Source: Phycisphaeraceae bacterium
GTDB lineage: Bacteria; Planctomycetota; Phycisphaerae; Phycisphaerales; Phycisphaeraceae
DNA: 64,000 bases
Direction of reading: 5' to 3'
NCBI GenBank assembly: GCA_028277745.1
Contig: JANQFR010000013.1
Coordinates: 16,389 to 80,388, forward strand
Shown here in pieces: positions 1-7,861 of this stretch (position 1 is the stretch's first letter; every line of letters starts with the position of its first letter). A program made the position numbers and the translations under genes. The notes under the pieces are model-generated. The model was not told the DNA's origin and did no database searches. It worked only from the letters and a program-made list of their open reading frames with translations.

Positions 1-1080
1 GTGGCGGGCTTTCTCGCGTCCGCCGCCGCGAACCCCGGCCGCAGCGCCCACCGCATGGCGGTCGAGACGGAGCGGCGGATCGACGATGTACGCCTCCGGC
101 TGACGCGGCTCATCGGCGGCGACGACCCGCGCCGGATGATCTTCACCCTCAATGGCACCGACGCGCTGAACATCGCGATCAAGGGCGCCCTCGCGGCCGA
201 GCCCGACGGCGCCCATGTCGTCGCCACCGTGGTCGAGCACAACTCCGTCGCCCGCCCGCTCCGTGCGCTGGCCGATGCCGGGCGGGTCTGCGTGACGTGG
301 GTCGACTGTGATGAACAGGGCCATGTCGATCCCGCCGACATCGCGGCGGCGATGACCGACGCGACCCGGCTGGTGGTGATGATCCACGCCTCGAACGTGA
401 CAGGCGCGATCCAGGACGCCGCCGCGGTGGGTCGGGTCGTCCGGGCCCACGGGGCGTTGTTCTGCCTCGACGCGGCGCAGACGATCGGGCTGCTGCCGAT
501 CGATGTGGACGCGATGAACGTGGACCTGCTGGCTTTCCCGGCCCACAAGGCGCTGTTGGGCCCGCCGGGCGTTGGCGGCCTGTGGGTGGGACCGCGGTGT
601 GACCCGGTCATGAGGCCGTGGCGTGAGGGAGGGACCGGCGGCGACTCGTCGTCGCCGGCTCAACCCGTGGAGTGGCCCCACCGTCTGGAAGCGGGGACCG
701 CCAACACCGCGGGGATCATCGGGCTGGGCGCCGCCCTGAAGCGGCCGATCGAGGGGCGGCTGGCTCACGAGCGGGAACTGCGGCGGATGCTCATGGATCG
801 GCTCGAGGGCGATGGCCGGTTCGCCGTCGTGGGGCCGAGGGATTCGGGCCGGTGCGTCGGCGTGGTGTCGTTGAATGTGGCGGGAAGCGACCCGCACGAC
901 GTGGCGGCCATCCTGGACGACAGCTTCGACATCGCGGTCCGGGCCGGGCTCCACTGTGCGCCGGGCGTTCATCGTCGGCTCGGCACGTTCCCGGCCGGGA
1001 CCGTGCGGGCGAGCTTCGGCCCGTTCAACACCGAGGCGGACGTGGACCGTCTGGCCCACGCTCTTGACCAGATCGCTTGA
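1..1080 (+). CDS. Class V aminotransferase / cysteine desulfurase-like protein, 5' end outside the window
   Basis: PLP-dependent fold type I enzyme of the class V aminotransferase group. The PLP lysine is K183 in the motif AHKALLGPPGVGG, and the preceding LDAAQ (D157) contacts the cofactor. Near the C-terminus RAGLHCAPGVHRRLG carries the conserved cysteine and is followed by VRASFGPFNT, a pattern I associate with the cysteine-desulfurase-like subfamily rather than IscS itself. The open reading frame begins at base 1 and lacks the usual opening segment with LDNAAT, so about 20 residues are probably upstream of the window; the GTG at base 1 is not a credible start. Whether it releases sulfur from cysteine or selenocysteine, or acts on another amino acid, cannot be told from sequence. 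No isc or suf partner is visible. A REP-like repeat and a terminator follow. Confidence 0.85.
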   Translation: MAGFLASAAANPGRSAHRMAVETERRIDDVRLRLTRLIGGDDPRRMIFTLNGTDALNIAIKGALAAEPDGAHVVATVVEHNSVARPLRALADAGRVCVTWVDCDEQGHVDPADIAAAMTDATRLVVMIHASNVTGAIQDAAAVGRVVRAHGALFCLDAAQTIGLLPIDVDAMNVDLLAFPAHKALLGPPGVGGLWVGPRCDPVMRPWREGGTGGDSSSPAQPVEWPHRLEAGTANTAGIIGLGAALKRPIEGRLAHERELRRMLMDRLEGDGRFAVVGPRDSGRCVGVVSLNVAGSDPHDVAAILDDSFDIAVRAGLHCAPGVHRRLGTFPAGTVRASFGPFNTEADVDRLAHALDQIA

Positions 1081-1087
1081 GGGCATA

Positions 1088-1122
1088 TAGCCGGCTCGCT
1101 ACGCGGCCCTGGCCCGCCGACA
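1088..1122. repeat. Internally deleted copy of the cloverleaf intergenic repeat
   Basis: Starts TAGCC, followed by the hairpin arm region GGCTCGC-TAC-GCGGCCC and TGG, then jumps to CCCGCCG. Compared with the full copies at 34392-34442 and 55395-55445, the middle of the second hairpin is missing. It lies 8 bases after the stop codon of the aminotransferase, the same position relative to a gene as the other copies. Confidence 0.6.
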
Positions 1123-1141
1123 ATTCAGGCCTGAGGGGTCA

Positions 1142-1175
1142 TAAAAAAACTCGACCGGCGGTGAGCCGGTCGAGT
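1142..1175 (-). terminator. Rho-independent terminator for the minus-strand porin-like gene
   Basis: Perfect 11-bp inverted repeat ACTCGACCGGC (1149-1159) / GCCGGTCGAGT (1165-1175) with loop GGTGA. The run of A at 1143-1149 on the plus strand becomes a U-tract directly after the hairpin on the minus strand. It sits about 120 bases beyond the stop codon of the gene at 1293-2237. Confidence 0.85.
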
Positions 1176-1250
1176 CTTGAGTCTGGCGCGATTGAGGTCG
1201 GGACCCGGGTTCCTGGGCAGGTCGTCGACCCCGGCGCCTTGCTTATGCAC

Positions 1251-1278
1251 GCCCCGGACAACCGGGGCGAGATTTTTT
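1251..1278 (+). terminator. Rho-independent terminator for the plus-strand aminotransferase
   Basis: Stem GCCCCGG (1251-1257) / CCGGGGC (1262-1268), loop ACAA, then GAGATTTTTT. Orientation fits the plus-strand gene ending at 1080. It lies beyond the opposing minus-strand terminator at 1142-1175, so the two convergent transcripts would overlap by about 100 bases. Confidence 0.75.
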
Positions 1279-1292
1279 CAGATCACGCGGGC

Positions 1293-2237
1293 TCAGTAAG
1301 TCATGCTGACGCCGGCGGTGACGATGTAGCGGACGTCCTGGTTACCGGTGCCGTTGGCGACGGAGATCGCACGGGTCTGGTCGCCGAGGAACAGGAAGGT
1401 CAGGCCCACGCCGGCTTCCCATTCGCCGAACTCAGCCGGGACGAACGAGAGGGGCACGCCCAGAGCGAAGCCGACGCTGGCGAACCCGAAGGTGTCGTCG
1501 CCGCCGCCGATGACGTAGTAGTCATTAACGCTCAGGCCCAGAGCGAACGGCACCGAGAGGGTGACCGGGTAGTCTTCGCTCTGAAGGATGACGATGCTCG
1601 GCTCGAAGCCGAACTCGAAGTAGATGCCTTCCTGGCCGGAGCCGTCGGAGCTGCCGGCGGTTTCAAAGGCGAACAGGATGTACGGCTGGAGGCCGCCGAA
1701 CTCCATGAAATCGATGCCGGCCTGCTCCCAGAGGGCCGAGTCGTCATACGCGAGCGACAGGTCGATTTCCTGGGCGAACTCGCCGCCGCCCTGGGGGTTC
1801 TCCAGGGCGATGTACGCCACGTCGGCCGAGAAGCCCATGGGCAGGCCGAAGGAGAAACCGGCGTACAGGTCGGCTTCGTACCAGTTGCCGGTGGAACCGA
1901 AGTTGCCGCCGCTGGTGGTGAAGCTGTTCCAGATGCCGACGTAGAAACCGATGGTGATTTCTTCGTCGCCGACCGGGAAGCTGTACAGGTCAAACGCGAC
2001 ATCCGCGTAGGGCTGAATAACCAAGCGGCCTGTGTTGCCCGCGCCCTGCGAGATACCGCGGAACCAGTACTCGTTGGTAATGTCCGCGCCGAGCGTCAGC
2101 GAGACATTCCCGTTGTTGATCGCTTGGATCTCTTGGTCCACGGCTGCATCCTGAGCGAAGCTCGCCACCGGCATCCCGGCAAGAGCCACGGCGCCAGCAA
2201 GCAGTCCAGACCGGATCCACTTCTGTCCTTGTGACAT
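1293..2237 (-). CDS. Outer-membrane beta-barrel protein, TorF/TIGR02001-like putative porin
   Basis: 314-residue exported protein. The signal peptide has basic KWIR, a hydrophobic core LLAGAVALAGMPV and cleavage after ASFAQ. The mature start contains the motif DITNEYWFRGISQ, which resembles the opening strand of the TorF-like putative porin family (VSxxYxFRGISQ). The rest alternates polar and aromatic residues in short strands and ends in VSMTY, a barrel-type C-terminal aromatic. It probably sits in the outer membrane; the solute is unknown. I prefer the ATG at 2237 to the TTG one codon upstream because TAAGGAG lies 8 bases before it. The gene is monocistronic, with its own terminator at 1142-1175. 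Beta-barrel assignment is inferred from pattern; I am fairly sure of export and less sure of the family. Confidence 0.75.
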   Translation of the reverse strand: MSQGQKWIRSGLLAGAVALAGMPVASFAQDAAVDQEIQAINNGNVSLTLGADITNEYWFRGISQGAGNTGRLVIQPYADVAFDLYSFPVGDEEITIGFYVGIWNSFTTSGGNFGSTGNWYEADLYAGFSFGLPMGFSADVAYIALENPQGGGEFAQEIDLSLAYDDSALWEQAGIDFMEFGGLQPYILFAFETAGSSDGSGQEGIYFEFGFEPSIVILQSEDYPVTLSVPFALGLSVNDYYVIGGGDDTFGFASVGFALGVPLSFVPAEFGEWEAGVGLTFLFLGDQTRAISVANGTGNQDVRYIVTAGVSMTY

Positions 2238-2589
2238 CAATTCGACTCCTTAGCTAGTTGGGAACCCTGATTAGCCTTTGATCGCCAACGCGACGATCTA
2301 TAAGTGCTAGTGTGGCAAAGTTTGTACCAGAATCGTTCAAGTACAGCAAATAATCGGTCAACGCTCGGTTAATCGCCAGTTTCGGCGGATTATGTCGTCG
2401 ATTAATCTGGATTGCAAGATCCGCTTTGCCTACATCTTGGTCGTATATCGACAGGCCGGCCTTAGACTGCACAAAAATACGCCAGTATTTTTGGTGTTAC
2501 CGGACGTTCCCGGGCAGCCGCGATGGGACGACGCGGCAGGAGACGACCCGAAAGACACGGGAAAAGGGCGTTTTCAGGGCTCACACGAT
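2238..2589. other. Intergenic region with an AT-rich hairpin
   Basis: 352 bases between two minus-strand genes. The 2240-2450 part is clearly more AT-rich than the surroundings and should hold the promoter of the porin-like gene; I cannot assign clean -35/-10 boxes. At 2473-2492 there is a perfect AT-rich hairpin, AAAAATAC / GTATTTTT with loop GCCA, which could terminate transcription from either side. A possible reading frame at 2254-2472 on the minus strand has no ribosome-binding site and was not called. Confidence 0.5.
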
Positions 2590-4128
2590 CTAGGCCGGGG
2601 AGAGGCCGCGATAGAGTTCCTGCACCCGCTGGGCCTGGTCGCGGCGCACCGACTCCAGCGTCAGCCGGGCGATCTGGAACCGCGGCTGCTCCTCGGGCAC
2701 GATCCGGCAGTGCTCCTGGATCACGTTGTAGAGGAACTTGAACGCGTCGCGGGGCTGGTGCATCTGGTCGAGGGCGTCGATCAGCAGGTCCCGGCTGACA
2801 TCGTTCTCGAAGAGGCTCGTGAGCGTGACCTCATTGGGCTCCCCGTCCATGCACGCCCTCAGCCGACGGGAGCAGAGGTCGTAGAGCATCGCGCCGGACC
2901 ACGACAGCCGGTCGATCAGGTTCTGCTTGTCCAGCCGGGCCTCCTGGAAGAACCGGGCCGACTCGCGGTGGAGCATGTGCCGCAGCTCGATCGGCAGCAG
3001 CAGTTTGATCCCGATCCGGTCCTGCTTGAGGAACTTGTTGTCCATCATGGGCCAGAGGATCGCCTTCATGCGGTCGGCGTCGCCGCTGACGAGGGTCGGC
3101 TCGTCGAGGCGGTCGACCAGGACGATCAGCCCGGTGTAGCCGAACGCGTGGAGTACGTCGATCCATCGGCGGGTGAGCTGGTAACGGCTGTCGCTCTCGC
3201 CGGTGCGGGAGGTCTCGGGCGAGGGCAGGGGCTGGCGGAGCAGGTCGGAGCGGCCGAACCGGCCGAGCATTCCGGCGAGCTCGCCCGCGGTCCGGTTCAC
3301 GGCGGGCATGTCCCGGGCGGCCTTGTGGGCCAGCCGCCACCGCGCCGCGTGGCGGTAGCCCCACAGGCCCCAGAGCAGCAGAGCGGCGGCGCCGGCGAGC
3401 CCCAGTGACGGGATCAGCCACCAAGGCCGGCTGTCGGCGGCGACGAACGCCATGGTCAGCCCCAGCCCGACTGTAATCAGGCTGAGCAGGATGGCGCCGT
3501 AGAAGGTCGCCGCCTGAGGGACCTGATAGCCCAGCCGCAGTTTTTTCCACAGCCGTTCGAGGCGGTCCGCCGCCGATCCGTTGCGGGGTTGGTCATACAG
3601 CGCCGCGAGCACAGCCAAGTCGACCCGCACCTGCCGCGGCACGTTCTTTTTGATGTGTTTGTCCACGTGCTCGGGCAGGGCGATGGGGTCTTCGCCGTCG
3701 GGCGATTCGTGGAGCAGGGCGTCGACGAGCCGGGTGACCGCGAGGCTGAGGATGGCGTCCTGATGGTCCTCCAGCCGGAAACCGGCGAGGACGGCGTCCG
3801 CCTTCTGCTTGTGGCGGCGGAGCAGGTTGTCGAGCATCGGGTTGAGGTCGTCATACGCGACGGTGAGCACCCGCCGGTCGGGGTGTTCGCGGTTGTGCTC
3901 GGCGACCTGCCGGGCGAGCTGGAGCCGGATCGCGGTTTTGCCGCTGCCCTTCTCGCCGAACACGATCGAGGTGGCGGGCTTGTCGATCTGGCCGAGCACC
4001 TTGGGGAAGTCGGGGTGGGTGGGCGAGCCGTCGATGAGCCGGCCGAACACCGGGTCGAGGCGGGCCTCCTCGGCGGCGAACGGGTTTTCCTTGACGTGGT
4101 GATGGGCGAGGAAGGTGTCGATGTTCAT
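2590..4128 (-). CDS. Membrane-anchored AAA-type P-loop ATPase of unknown function
   Basis: 512 residues. Walker A is GEKGSGKT at residues 58-65, and LIVLVDRLDE near residues 334-343 looks like Walker B. Between them two hydrophobic stretches (about 208-229 and 236-256) form a membrane hairpin, so the ATPase is split by a transmembrane insertion, like KAP NTPases. The N-terminus (FLAHHHVKENPFAAEEARLD) resembles the opening of ORC/ExeA-type ATPases, where 'NPF' precedes the P-loop domain. No partner gene is in an operon with it; the small gene at 4205 is divergent. Possible roles include energising a membrane complex or sensing; none can be assigned. It is unrelated in sequence to the KAP gene at 22364-24736. 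Confidence 0.7.
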   Translation of the reverse strand: MNIDTFLAHHHVKENPFAAEEARLDPVFGRLIDGSPTHPDFPKVLGQIDKPATSIVFGEKGSGKTAIRLQLARQVAEHNREHPDRRVLTVAYDDLNPMLDNLLRRHKQKADAVLAGFRLEDHQDAILSLAVTRLVDALLHESPDGEDPIALPEHVDKHIKKNVPRQVRVDLAVLAALYDQPRNGSAADRLERLWKKLRLGYQVPQAATFYGAILLSLITVGLGLTMAFVAADSRPWWLIPSLGLAGAAALLLWGLWGYRHAARWRLAHKAARDMPAVNRTAGELAGMLGRFGRSDLLRQPLPSPETSRTGESDSRYQLTRRWIDVLHAFGYTGLIVLVDRLDEPTLVSGDADRMKAILWPMMDNKFLKQDRIGIKLLLPIELRHMLHRESARFFQEARLDKQNLIDRLSWSGAMLYDLCSRRLRACMDGEPNEVTLTSLFENDVSRDLLIDALDQMHQPRDAFKFLYNVIQEHCRIVPEEQPRFQIARLTLESVRRDQAQRVQELYRGLSPA

Positions 4129-4204
4129 ATGGGGCCCCTCAGCGGCGGGCGTGGCGCGCGATGGACGTGTGCGGCGACGGCAGGATCATCATAAACTATT
4201 CGCC

Positions 4205-4624
4205 ATGACGCAGACGCCCCGTCCCGAGCCCGCCGCTGAGCCGCAGGCCCAGGCCCTCCAGCCCCCGCCAAAGCTCACGAAAACCACGCTCGAGGGCGCC
4301 GTTCCCCCGCTGACCGACGAGGAGCAGCGCCGCAAGGCCATCGACATGGCGTTCGATTACCGCGGCGACGTGACGATCGATACCCGTGATGGGCGGAGCC
4401 TGACCGGCTACGTGTTCAACCGCGACGCCCAGGCGGCCGAGCCTTACGCCCGGATGATGCTGACCGAGGGCGGCCAGACCGTCATCAAGTATGCCGACGT
4501 GGCGAAGCTGACCTTCAGCGGCAAGGACACCGCGGCCGGCAGGTCGTGGGAGTCGTGGCTCAAGCGTTACGTGGAGAAGAAAATGGCCGGGGAAGCGGCC
4601 AATATCGAGTCGGAATACCAGTAG
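4205..4624 (+). CDS. Small conserved-looking protein of unknown function
   Basis: 139 residues. After a Pro/Ala/Gln-rich N-terminal 30 residues (PAAEPQAQALQPPPKL) comes a compact region with alternating strands, including GDVTIDTRDGRSLTGYVFNRD and YADVAKLTFSGKDTAAGRSW, then a charged C-terminal helix WESWLKRYVEKKMAGE. The strand pattern around DGRSLTGYV is compatible with a small Sm-like or SH3-like barrel, but that is inference. I start at ATG 4205 rather than 4115, because the longer frame would overlap the divergent ATPase start and adds low-complexity residues. It is divergent from the AAA ATPase and upstream of trpE, 131 bases away. Confidence 0.6.
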   Translation: MTQTPRPEPAAEPQAQALQPPPKLTKTTLEGAVPPLTDEEQRRKAIDMAFDYRGDVTIDTRDGRSLTGYVFNRDAQAAEPYARMMLTEGGQTVIKYADVAKLTFSGKDTAAGRSWESWLKRYVEKKMAGEAANIESEYQ

Positions 4625-4755
4625 ACCTGGGGATGCCCGGATGAACAGGACCCAATGCGGGAGATGGCTCTGGCGCGGCTGGCGATGGCGTTGATCCGCC
4701 TGCGCCCGTTCGTTCCTGTCCATTCGCATTGACCCATTCATTCGGACCCCCGCCC

Positions 4756-6333
4756 ATGCCCTCCAACCTCCTTGACTTGCCCGCGTTCGAACAGATCGTC
4801 GCCGATACGTCGGCCGACGGCGGCGACCTGGTCGTGCCGGTCGTCCGTCGGCTCTTCAGCGACACCCTCACCCCCGTGCTCGCCTACCGCCGGCTCGTCC
4901 GGCCCGACGACCGCCTCGCGCCCAGCTTCCTGTTCGAATCCGTGATCGACGGCGACCGCGTCGGCCGGTACAGCTACCTCGGCGCCCAGCCCGTCGCGCA
5001 GATCGTCGCGTACGGCCACGACGTCACGTTCACCGATTCACAGGAACCCGCCAACTCACGCCAATACCGTAGCGACGACCCGCTGACCGAGATGGACAAG
5101 CTGACCGCGGCGTGGCGGCTCGCCGACGTCCCCGGTCTGCCCGACTTCACCGGCGGCTGGGTCGGCTACGCGGGGTACGACACCGTGCGGTATCTCGAAG
5201 GCGAGAAGCTCGCCGACCCCCCGCCCGACGATCGGGGCCTGCCCGACCTGCACATGCAGCTCTACAACGACGTGGTCGCCTTCGACCACGTCCAGAAGAC
5301 CGTGATGGTGATCACGCACGTGAGGCCGTCGGCGTTCGCCTCGGCCCGGAAGGCGTACGACGCGGCCTGCGCGCGGCTGGATGAGCTGACCGATCGGTTG
5401 GTGACGCCGTCGGACCTCGAAGCCTCGCTCTCGCCGCGGCACGTCGATCTCAGCTCCCCCCCGCCGAGCCTGCCGCCGAGCAACATGGGCGTGGGCGGGT
5501 ACCAACGCGCGGTTGAGCAGGTCAAGGAATATGTCAAGGCGGGCGACGCGTTCCAGGTCGTGCCGTCGCAGCGGTTCGAGCTGAAGACGCAGGCCGACCC
5601 GTTTGACATTTACCGGGCGTTGCGGGTGGTGAACCCTTCGCCATACATGTTTTATCTGCAGATCGAGGGGGGGATGCTGGTGGGCTCGTCGCCGGAGATC
5701 CTCTGCCGGCTGCAGGGCGACGTGGTGACCAGCCGCCCGCTGGCGGGCACGCGTCGGCGGGGCCGGGACGCGGCGGAGGATGCGGCGCTGGAGGCCGAAC
5801 TGCTGGCCGACCCGAAGGACCGGGCCGAGCACATCATGCTGGTGGACCTGCACCGCAACGACGTGGGCCGTGTGGCCGTGCCGGGGTCGGTCGAGCTGAC
5901 CGAGGTGATGATCGTCGAGCGGTACAGCCACGTGATGCACATCAGCTCGGAAGTGACCGGCAGGCTGCGCGAGGGGATGACGGGCTGGGACCTGCTGCGG
6001 GTGTCGCTGCCGGTGGGGACGGTGAGCGGGGCGCCGAAGGTGCGGGCGATGCAGATCATCGACGAGCTGGAGACGACGCGCCGCGGCCCGTACGCGGGGG
6101 CGGTGGGCTACGCCGACTTCGCGGGCGGGCTGGACATGGCGATCGCGCTGCGGACGATGGTGGTCAGGCCCGCCGACGCCGGGGGGTGGACGGTCCACAT
6201 CCAGGCGGGCGGGGGCATCGTGTACGACAGCGACCCGGACGCCGAGCACCAGGAAACGGTCAACAAGGCGGCGGCGTTGGCCAAGGCGGTCGACGTCGCC
6301 GAGGCGATGTTCACCGGAGGCGCCGAAGCATGA
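4756..6333 (+). CDS. trpE: Anthranilate synthase component I
   Basis: Chorismate-binding subunit that makes anthranilate from chorismate, the first step of tryptophan synthesis, using ammonia supplied by the TrpG glutaminase. 525 residues, the usual length. Diagnostic motifs: RPLAGTRRRG, AEHIMLVDLHRNDVGRV, SLPVGTVSGAPKVRAMQI and GPYAGAVGY in the catalytic domain; the N-terminal half (LAYRRLV, SFLFESV) is the TrpE-specific part, which distinguishes it from PabB. The start at ATG 4756 (MPSNLLDL) is favoured over 4729. No trpG, trpD or leader peptide with tandem Trp codons is seen in the window. It overlaps the next gene by ATGA, so it is translationally coupled to a DUF402 protein rather than to a trp gene, which is unusual. 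Confidence 0.95.
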   Translation: MPSNLLDLPAFEQIVADTSADGGDLVVPVVRRLFSDTLTPVLAYRRLVRPDDRLAPSFLFESVIDGDRVGRYSYLGAQPVAQIVAYGHDVTFTDSQEPANSRQYRSDDPLTEMDKLTAAWRLADVPGLPDFTGGWVGYAGYDTVRYLEGEKLADPPPDDRGLPDLHMQLYNDVVAFDHVQKTVMVITHVRPSAFASARKAYDAACARLDELTDRLVTPSDLEASLSPRHVDLSSPPPSLPPSNMGVGGYQRAVEQVKEYVKAGDAFQVVPSQRFELKTQADPFDIYRALRVVNPSPYMFYLQIEGGMLVGSSPEILCRLQGDVVTSRPLAGTRRRGRDAAEDAALEAELLADPKDRAEHIMLVDLHRNDVGRVAVPGSVELTEVMIVERYSHVMHISSEVTGRLREGMTGWDLLRVSLPVGTVSGAPKVRAMQIIDELETTRRGPYAGAVGYADFAGGLDMAIALRTMVVRPADAGGWTVHIQAGGGIVYDSDPDAEHQETVNKAAALAKAVDVAEAMFTGGAEA

Positions 6334-6887
6334 CGCCCGGCCGGCCGATCTGGATCCACTCGACCAAGCACGACGGTTCGCCGCACTACCGCTACGGCGC
6401 CGTCGTGGTCGAGCACGACGCGGAACGCACCCTCGCCTACACGCCGCCCGACGTGGCCGTCGCCTCCTACCGCGGCTCATCGTCGTCGGACCACCACTGT
6501 CTCAAGCTCTTCTGGCCCGACCGCCACTACAACCTGTTCGTGATGTGGGGCGCCGACTGGTCGCCGCGGGAGCACTACGTCAACCTGGCCACGCCCCGGT
6601 CGTTCGACGACGACGCGGTGCGGTTCGTCGATCTCGACCTGGACGTGATCTGGCGCAAAGACGGCGGGGTCGTCCTCGACGACGAGGAGGAATGGGACCG
6701 CCACCGCGTCACGATGGCGTACCCCCCGCCGCTGGTGGAGCGGGTGCTGGCGGCCAAGGACGAGCTGATGGCCCTGATCGCCGGCCGGGTCTGGCCGTTT
6801 GACGGCTCGCTCTACGGCTGGCGCCCCTCGGCCGCCGTTGCCGACGCGGCCGCCCGATTACAGAACGCCCCCGCCGACAGCCGATAA
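6330..6887 (+). CDS. DUF402 domain protein (possible RNA- or nucleotide-associated phosphatase-like fold)
   Basis: 185 residues. The central segment, with RFVDLDLDVIWRKDG followed by VVLDDEEEWDRHR, matches the DUF402 pattern in which alternating acidic residues bind divalent metal. Characterised DUF402 proteins include nucleoside di/triphosphatases (Ntdp type) and the C-terminal domain of FAU-1, which binds RNA; which applies here is unknown. The start codon overlaps the trpE stop (ATGA, 6330-6333) and the stop lies 9 bases before fliN, so the three genes form one transcription unit. The N-terminal half (PIWIHSTKHDGSPHYRYGA) fits the beta-barrel entry of the fold. Family assignment is by motif, fairly confident; function is not. 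Confidence 0.7.
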   Translation: MTPGRPIWIHSTKHDGSPHYRYGAVVVEHDAERTLAYTPPDVAVASYRGSSSSDHHCLKLFWPDRHYNLFVMWGADWSPREHYVNLATPRSFDDDAVRFVDLDLDVIWRKDGGVVLDDEEEWDRHRVTMAYPPPLVERVLAAKDELMALIAGRVWPFDGSLYGWRPSAAVADAAARLQNAPADSR

Positions 6888-6896
6888 ACCCAATCG

Positions 6897-7163
6897 ATGC
6901 CCACCGACGTCAAGACCATCCTCCAGCTCAAGGTGCCCGTGATCGTGACGATCGGCGAGCGGCTCATGTCCCTCGACGATGTGCTCGCGCTCGGCCCCGG
7001 CGCCATCCTCGAGCTGGAGAAGATCAACGAGGAGCCGCTGGACCTGATGGTCAACAACAAGGCCATCGGCCGCGGCTACGCGGTCAAGGTCGGCGAGAAC
7101 TTCGGCATCAAGATCAACGACATCGGCACCCCGTCCCAACGCATCCAGGCCATGGGCGGGTAG
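6897..7163 (+). CDS. fliN: FliN-type flagellar switch (SpoA domain) protein
   Basis: 88-residue SpoA/C-ring domain. LQLKVPVIVTIGERLMSLDDVLALGPGAILEL is characteristic of FliN, and the C-terminal GRGYAVKVGENFGIKI completes the SpoA swapped-dimer fold. FliN forms the lower part of the flagellar C ring with FliM and FliG and helps CheY-P switch rotation; SpoA domains are also used in type III secretion (SctQ). At 88 residues it is just the domain, shorter than enterobacterial FliN, which has an N-terminal extension. It has no flagellar neighbours here and is third in a unit with trpE and DUF402. A REP-like repeat begins 14 bases after the stop. Confidence 0.85.
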   Translation: MPTDVKTILQLKVPVIVTIGERLMSLDDVLALGPGAILELEKINEEPLDLMVNNKAIGRGYAVKVGENFGIKINDIGTPSQRIQAMGG

Positions 7164-7177
7164 AGTGGGGCCCGCGA

Positions 7178-7235
7178 TAGCCGGGCCGCGACGCGACCCC
7201 GCCCCCGGAACCAGGCGGGCGTAGCCCGCCGGCTA
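7178..7235. repeat. Cloverleaf intergenic repeat, diverged and expanded copy
   Basis: 58 bases. Begins TAGCCGGGCCGC, has hairpin 1 with loop GAC and a mismatched right arm (GCGACCC), an expanded GC-rich linker, and a perfect hairpin 2 (GGCGGGC-GTA-GCCCGCC, 7214-7230) before the closing GGCTA at 7231-7235. The last three bases, CTA, are the stop codon (TAG) of the minus-strand gene at 7233-7790. Confidence 0.8.
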
Positions 7236-7790
7236 GCCCATCTGCTCTTTAGAATCCGATTCCTCAAGCATTTTCATCACTTCCGACCCACCGGATGAAA
7301 CGCAGATCACCTTCGATCGATCGAGTTGATCGATCTTGACATCGTCTTTCACATACAAGCCCCGACCGTTCTTAAGGCTCATGACATGGTCTTTGATCCA
7401 AGTGAAACGCTGGTCTTCTTCATCGGGGGACAACGTGGATTCATCAGCTAAAACATAATCAGGAAGATTTGTCTCTTCCAACCACCAACCTTGGATGACG
7501 GGGTGGGGATGGTGATAGGCATCAACAAACAAATAGCCGCTGGTGTCCGCCATTCGGCGCTGCAAATCGATGAAATCGATGATTCGCCTCGACCATCGAA
7601 GTAGGATACGTTCCCGTAGAGAAAGGCAGACGCCGACAGGGATCATTAAGATCATCGCAACGGTCAGTAGAACGATAAGTACCGCCACGACCGGAATCAT
7701 CACAATGATCATGATCGTCAGGCAAGCCGCAACTATCATGCGATAGGCCGCTGGATCGCTTTTCCGGAATAGCGCATTGTTTAAATGCAT
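7233..7790 (-). CDS. Small membrane protein with a cytosolic tail, unknown function
   Basis: 185 residues, not recognised. After a short N-terminus (MHLNNALFRKSDPAAYR) there is one long hydrophobic stretch, residues about 18-55 (MIVAACLTIMIIVMIPVV then VLIVLLTVAMILMIPVGV), enough for two closely spaced membrane helices. A soluble tail follows, rich in charged and aromatic residues (GYLFVDAYHHPHPVIQGWW) and ending EESDSKEQMG. Its base composition is lower in GC and its codon use looser than the neighbours, suggesting later acquisition. The TAG stop codon is provided by the intergenic repeat at 7178-7235; without the repeat the protein would presumably have ended elsewhere. No operon partner. 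Confidence 0.6.
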   Translation of the reverse strand: MHLNNALFRKSDPAAYRMIVAACLTIMIIVMIPVVAVLIVLLTVAMILMIPVGVCLSLRERILLRWSRRIIDFIDLQRRMADTSGYLFVDAYHHPHPVIQGWWLEETNLPDYVLADESTLSPDEEDQRFTWIKDHVMSLKNGRGLYVKDDVKIDQLDRSKVICVSSGGSEVMKMLEESDSKEQMG

Positions 7791-7861
7791 ATCATGGATT
7801 ATCGATTTGGACGCGGCGCCTTGTCAATAACTGTCGCCGCCGGTCCACCGTGTTTTGTAAC

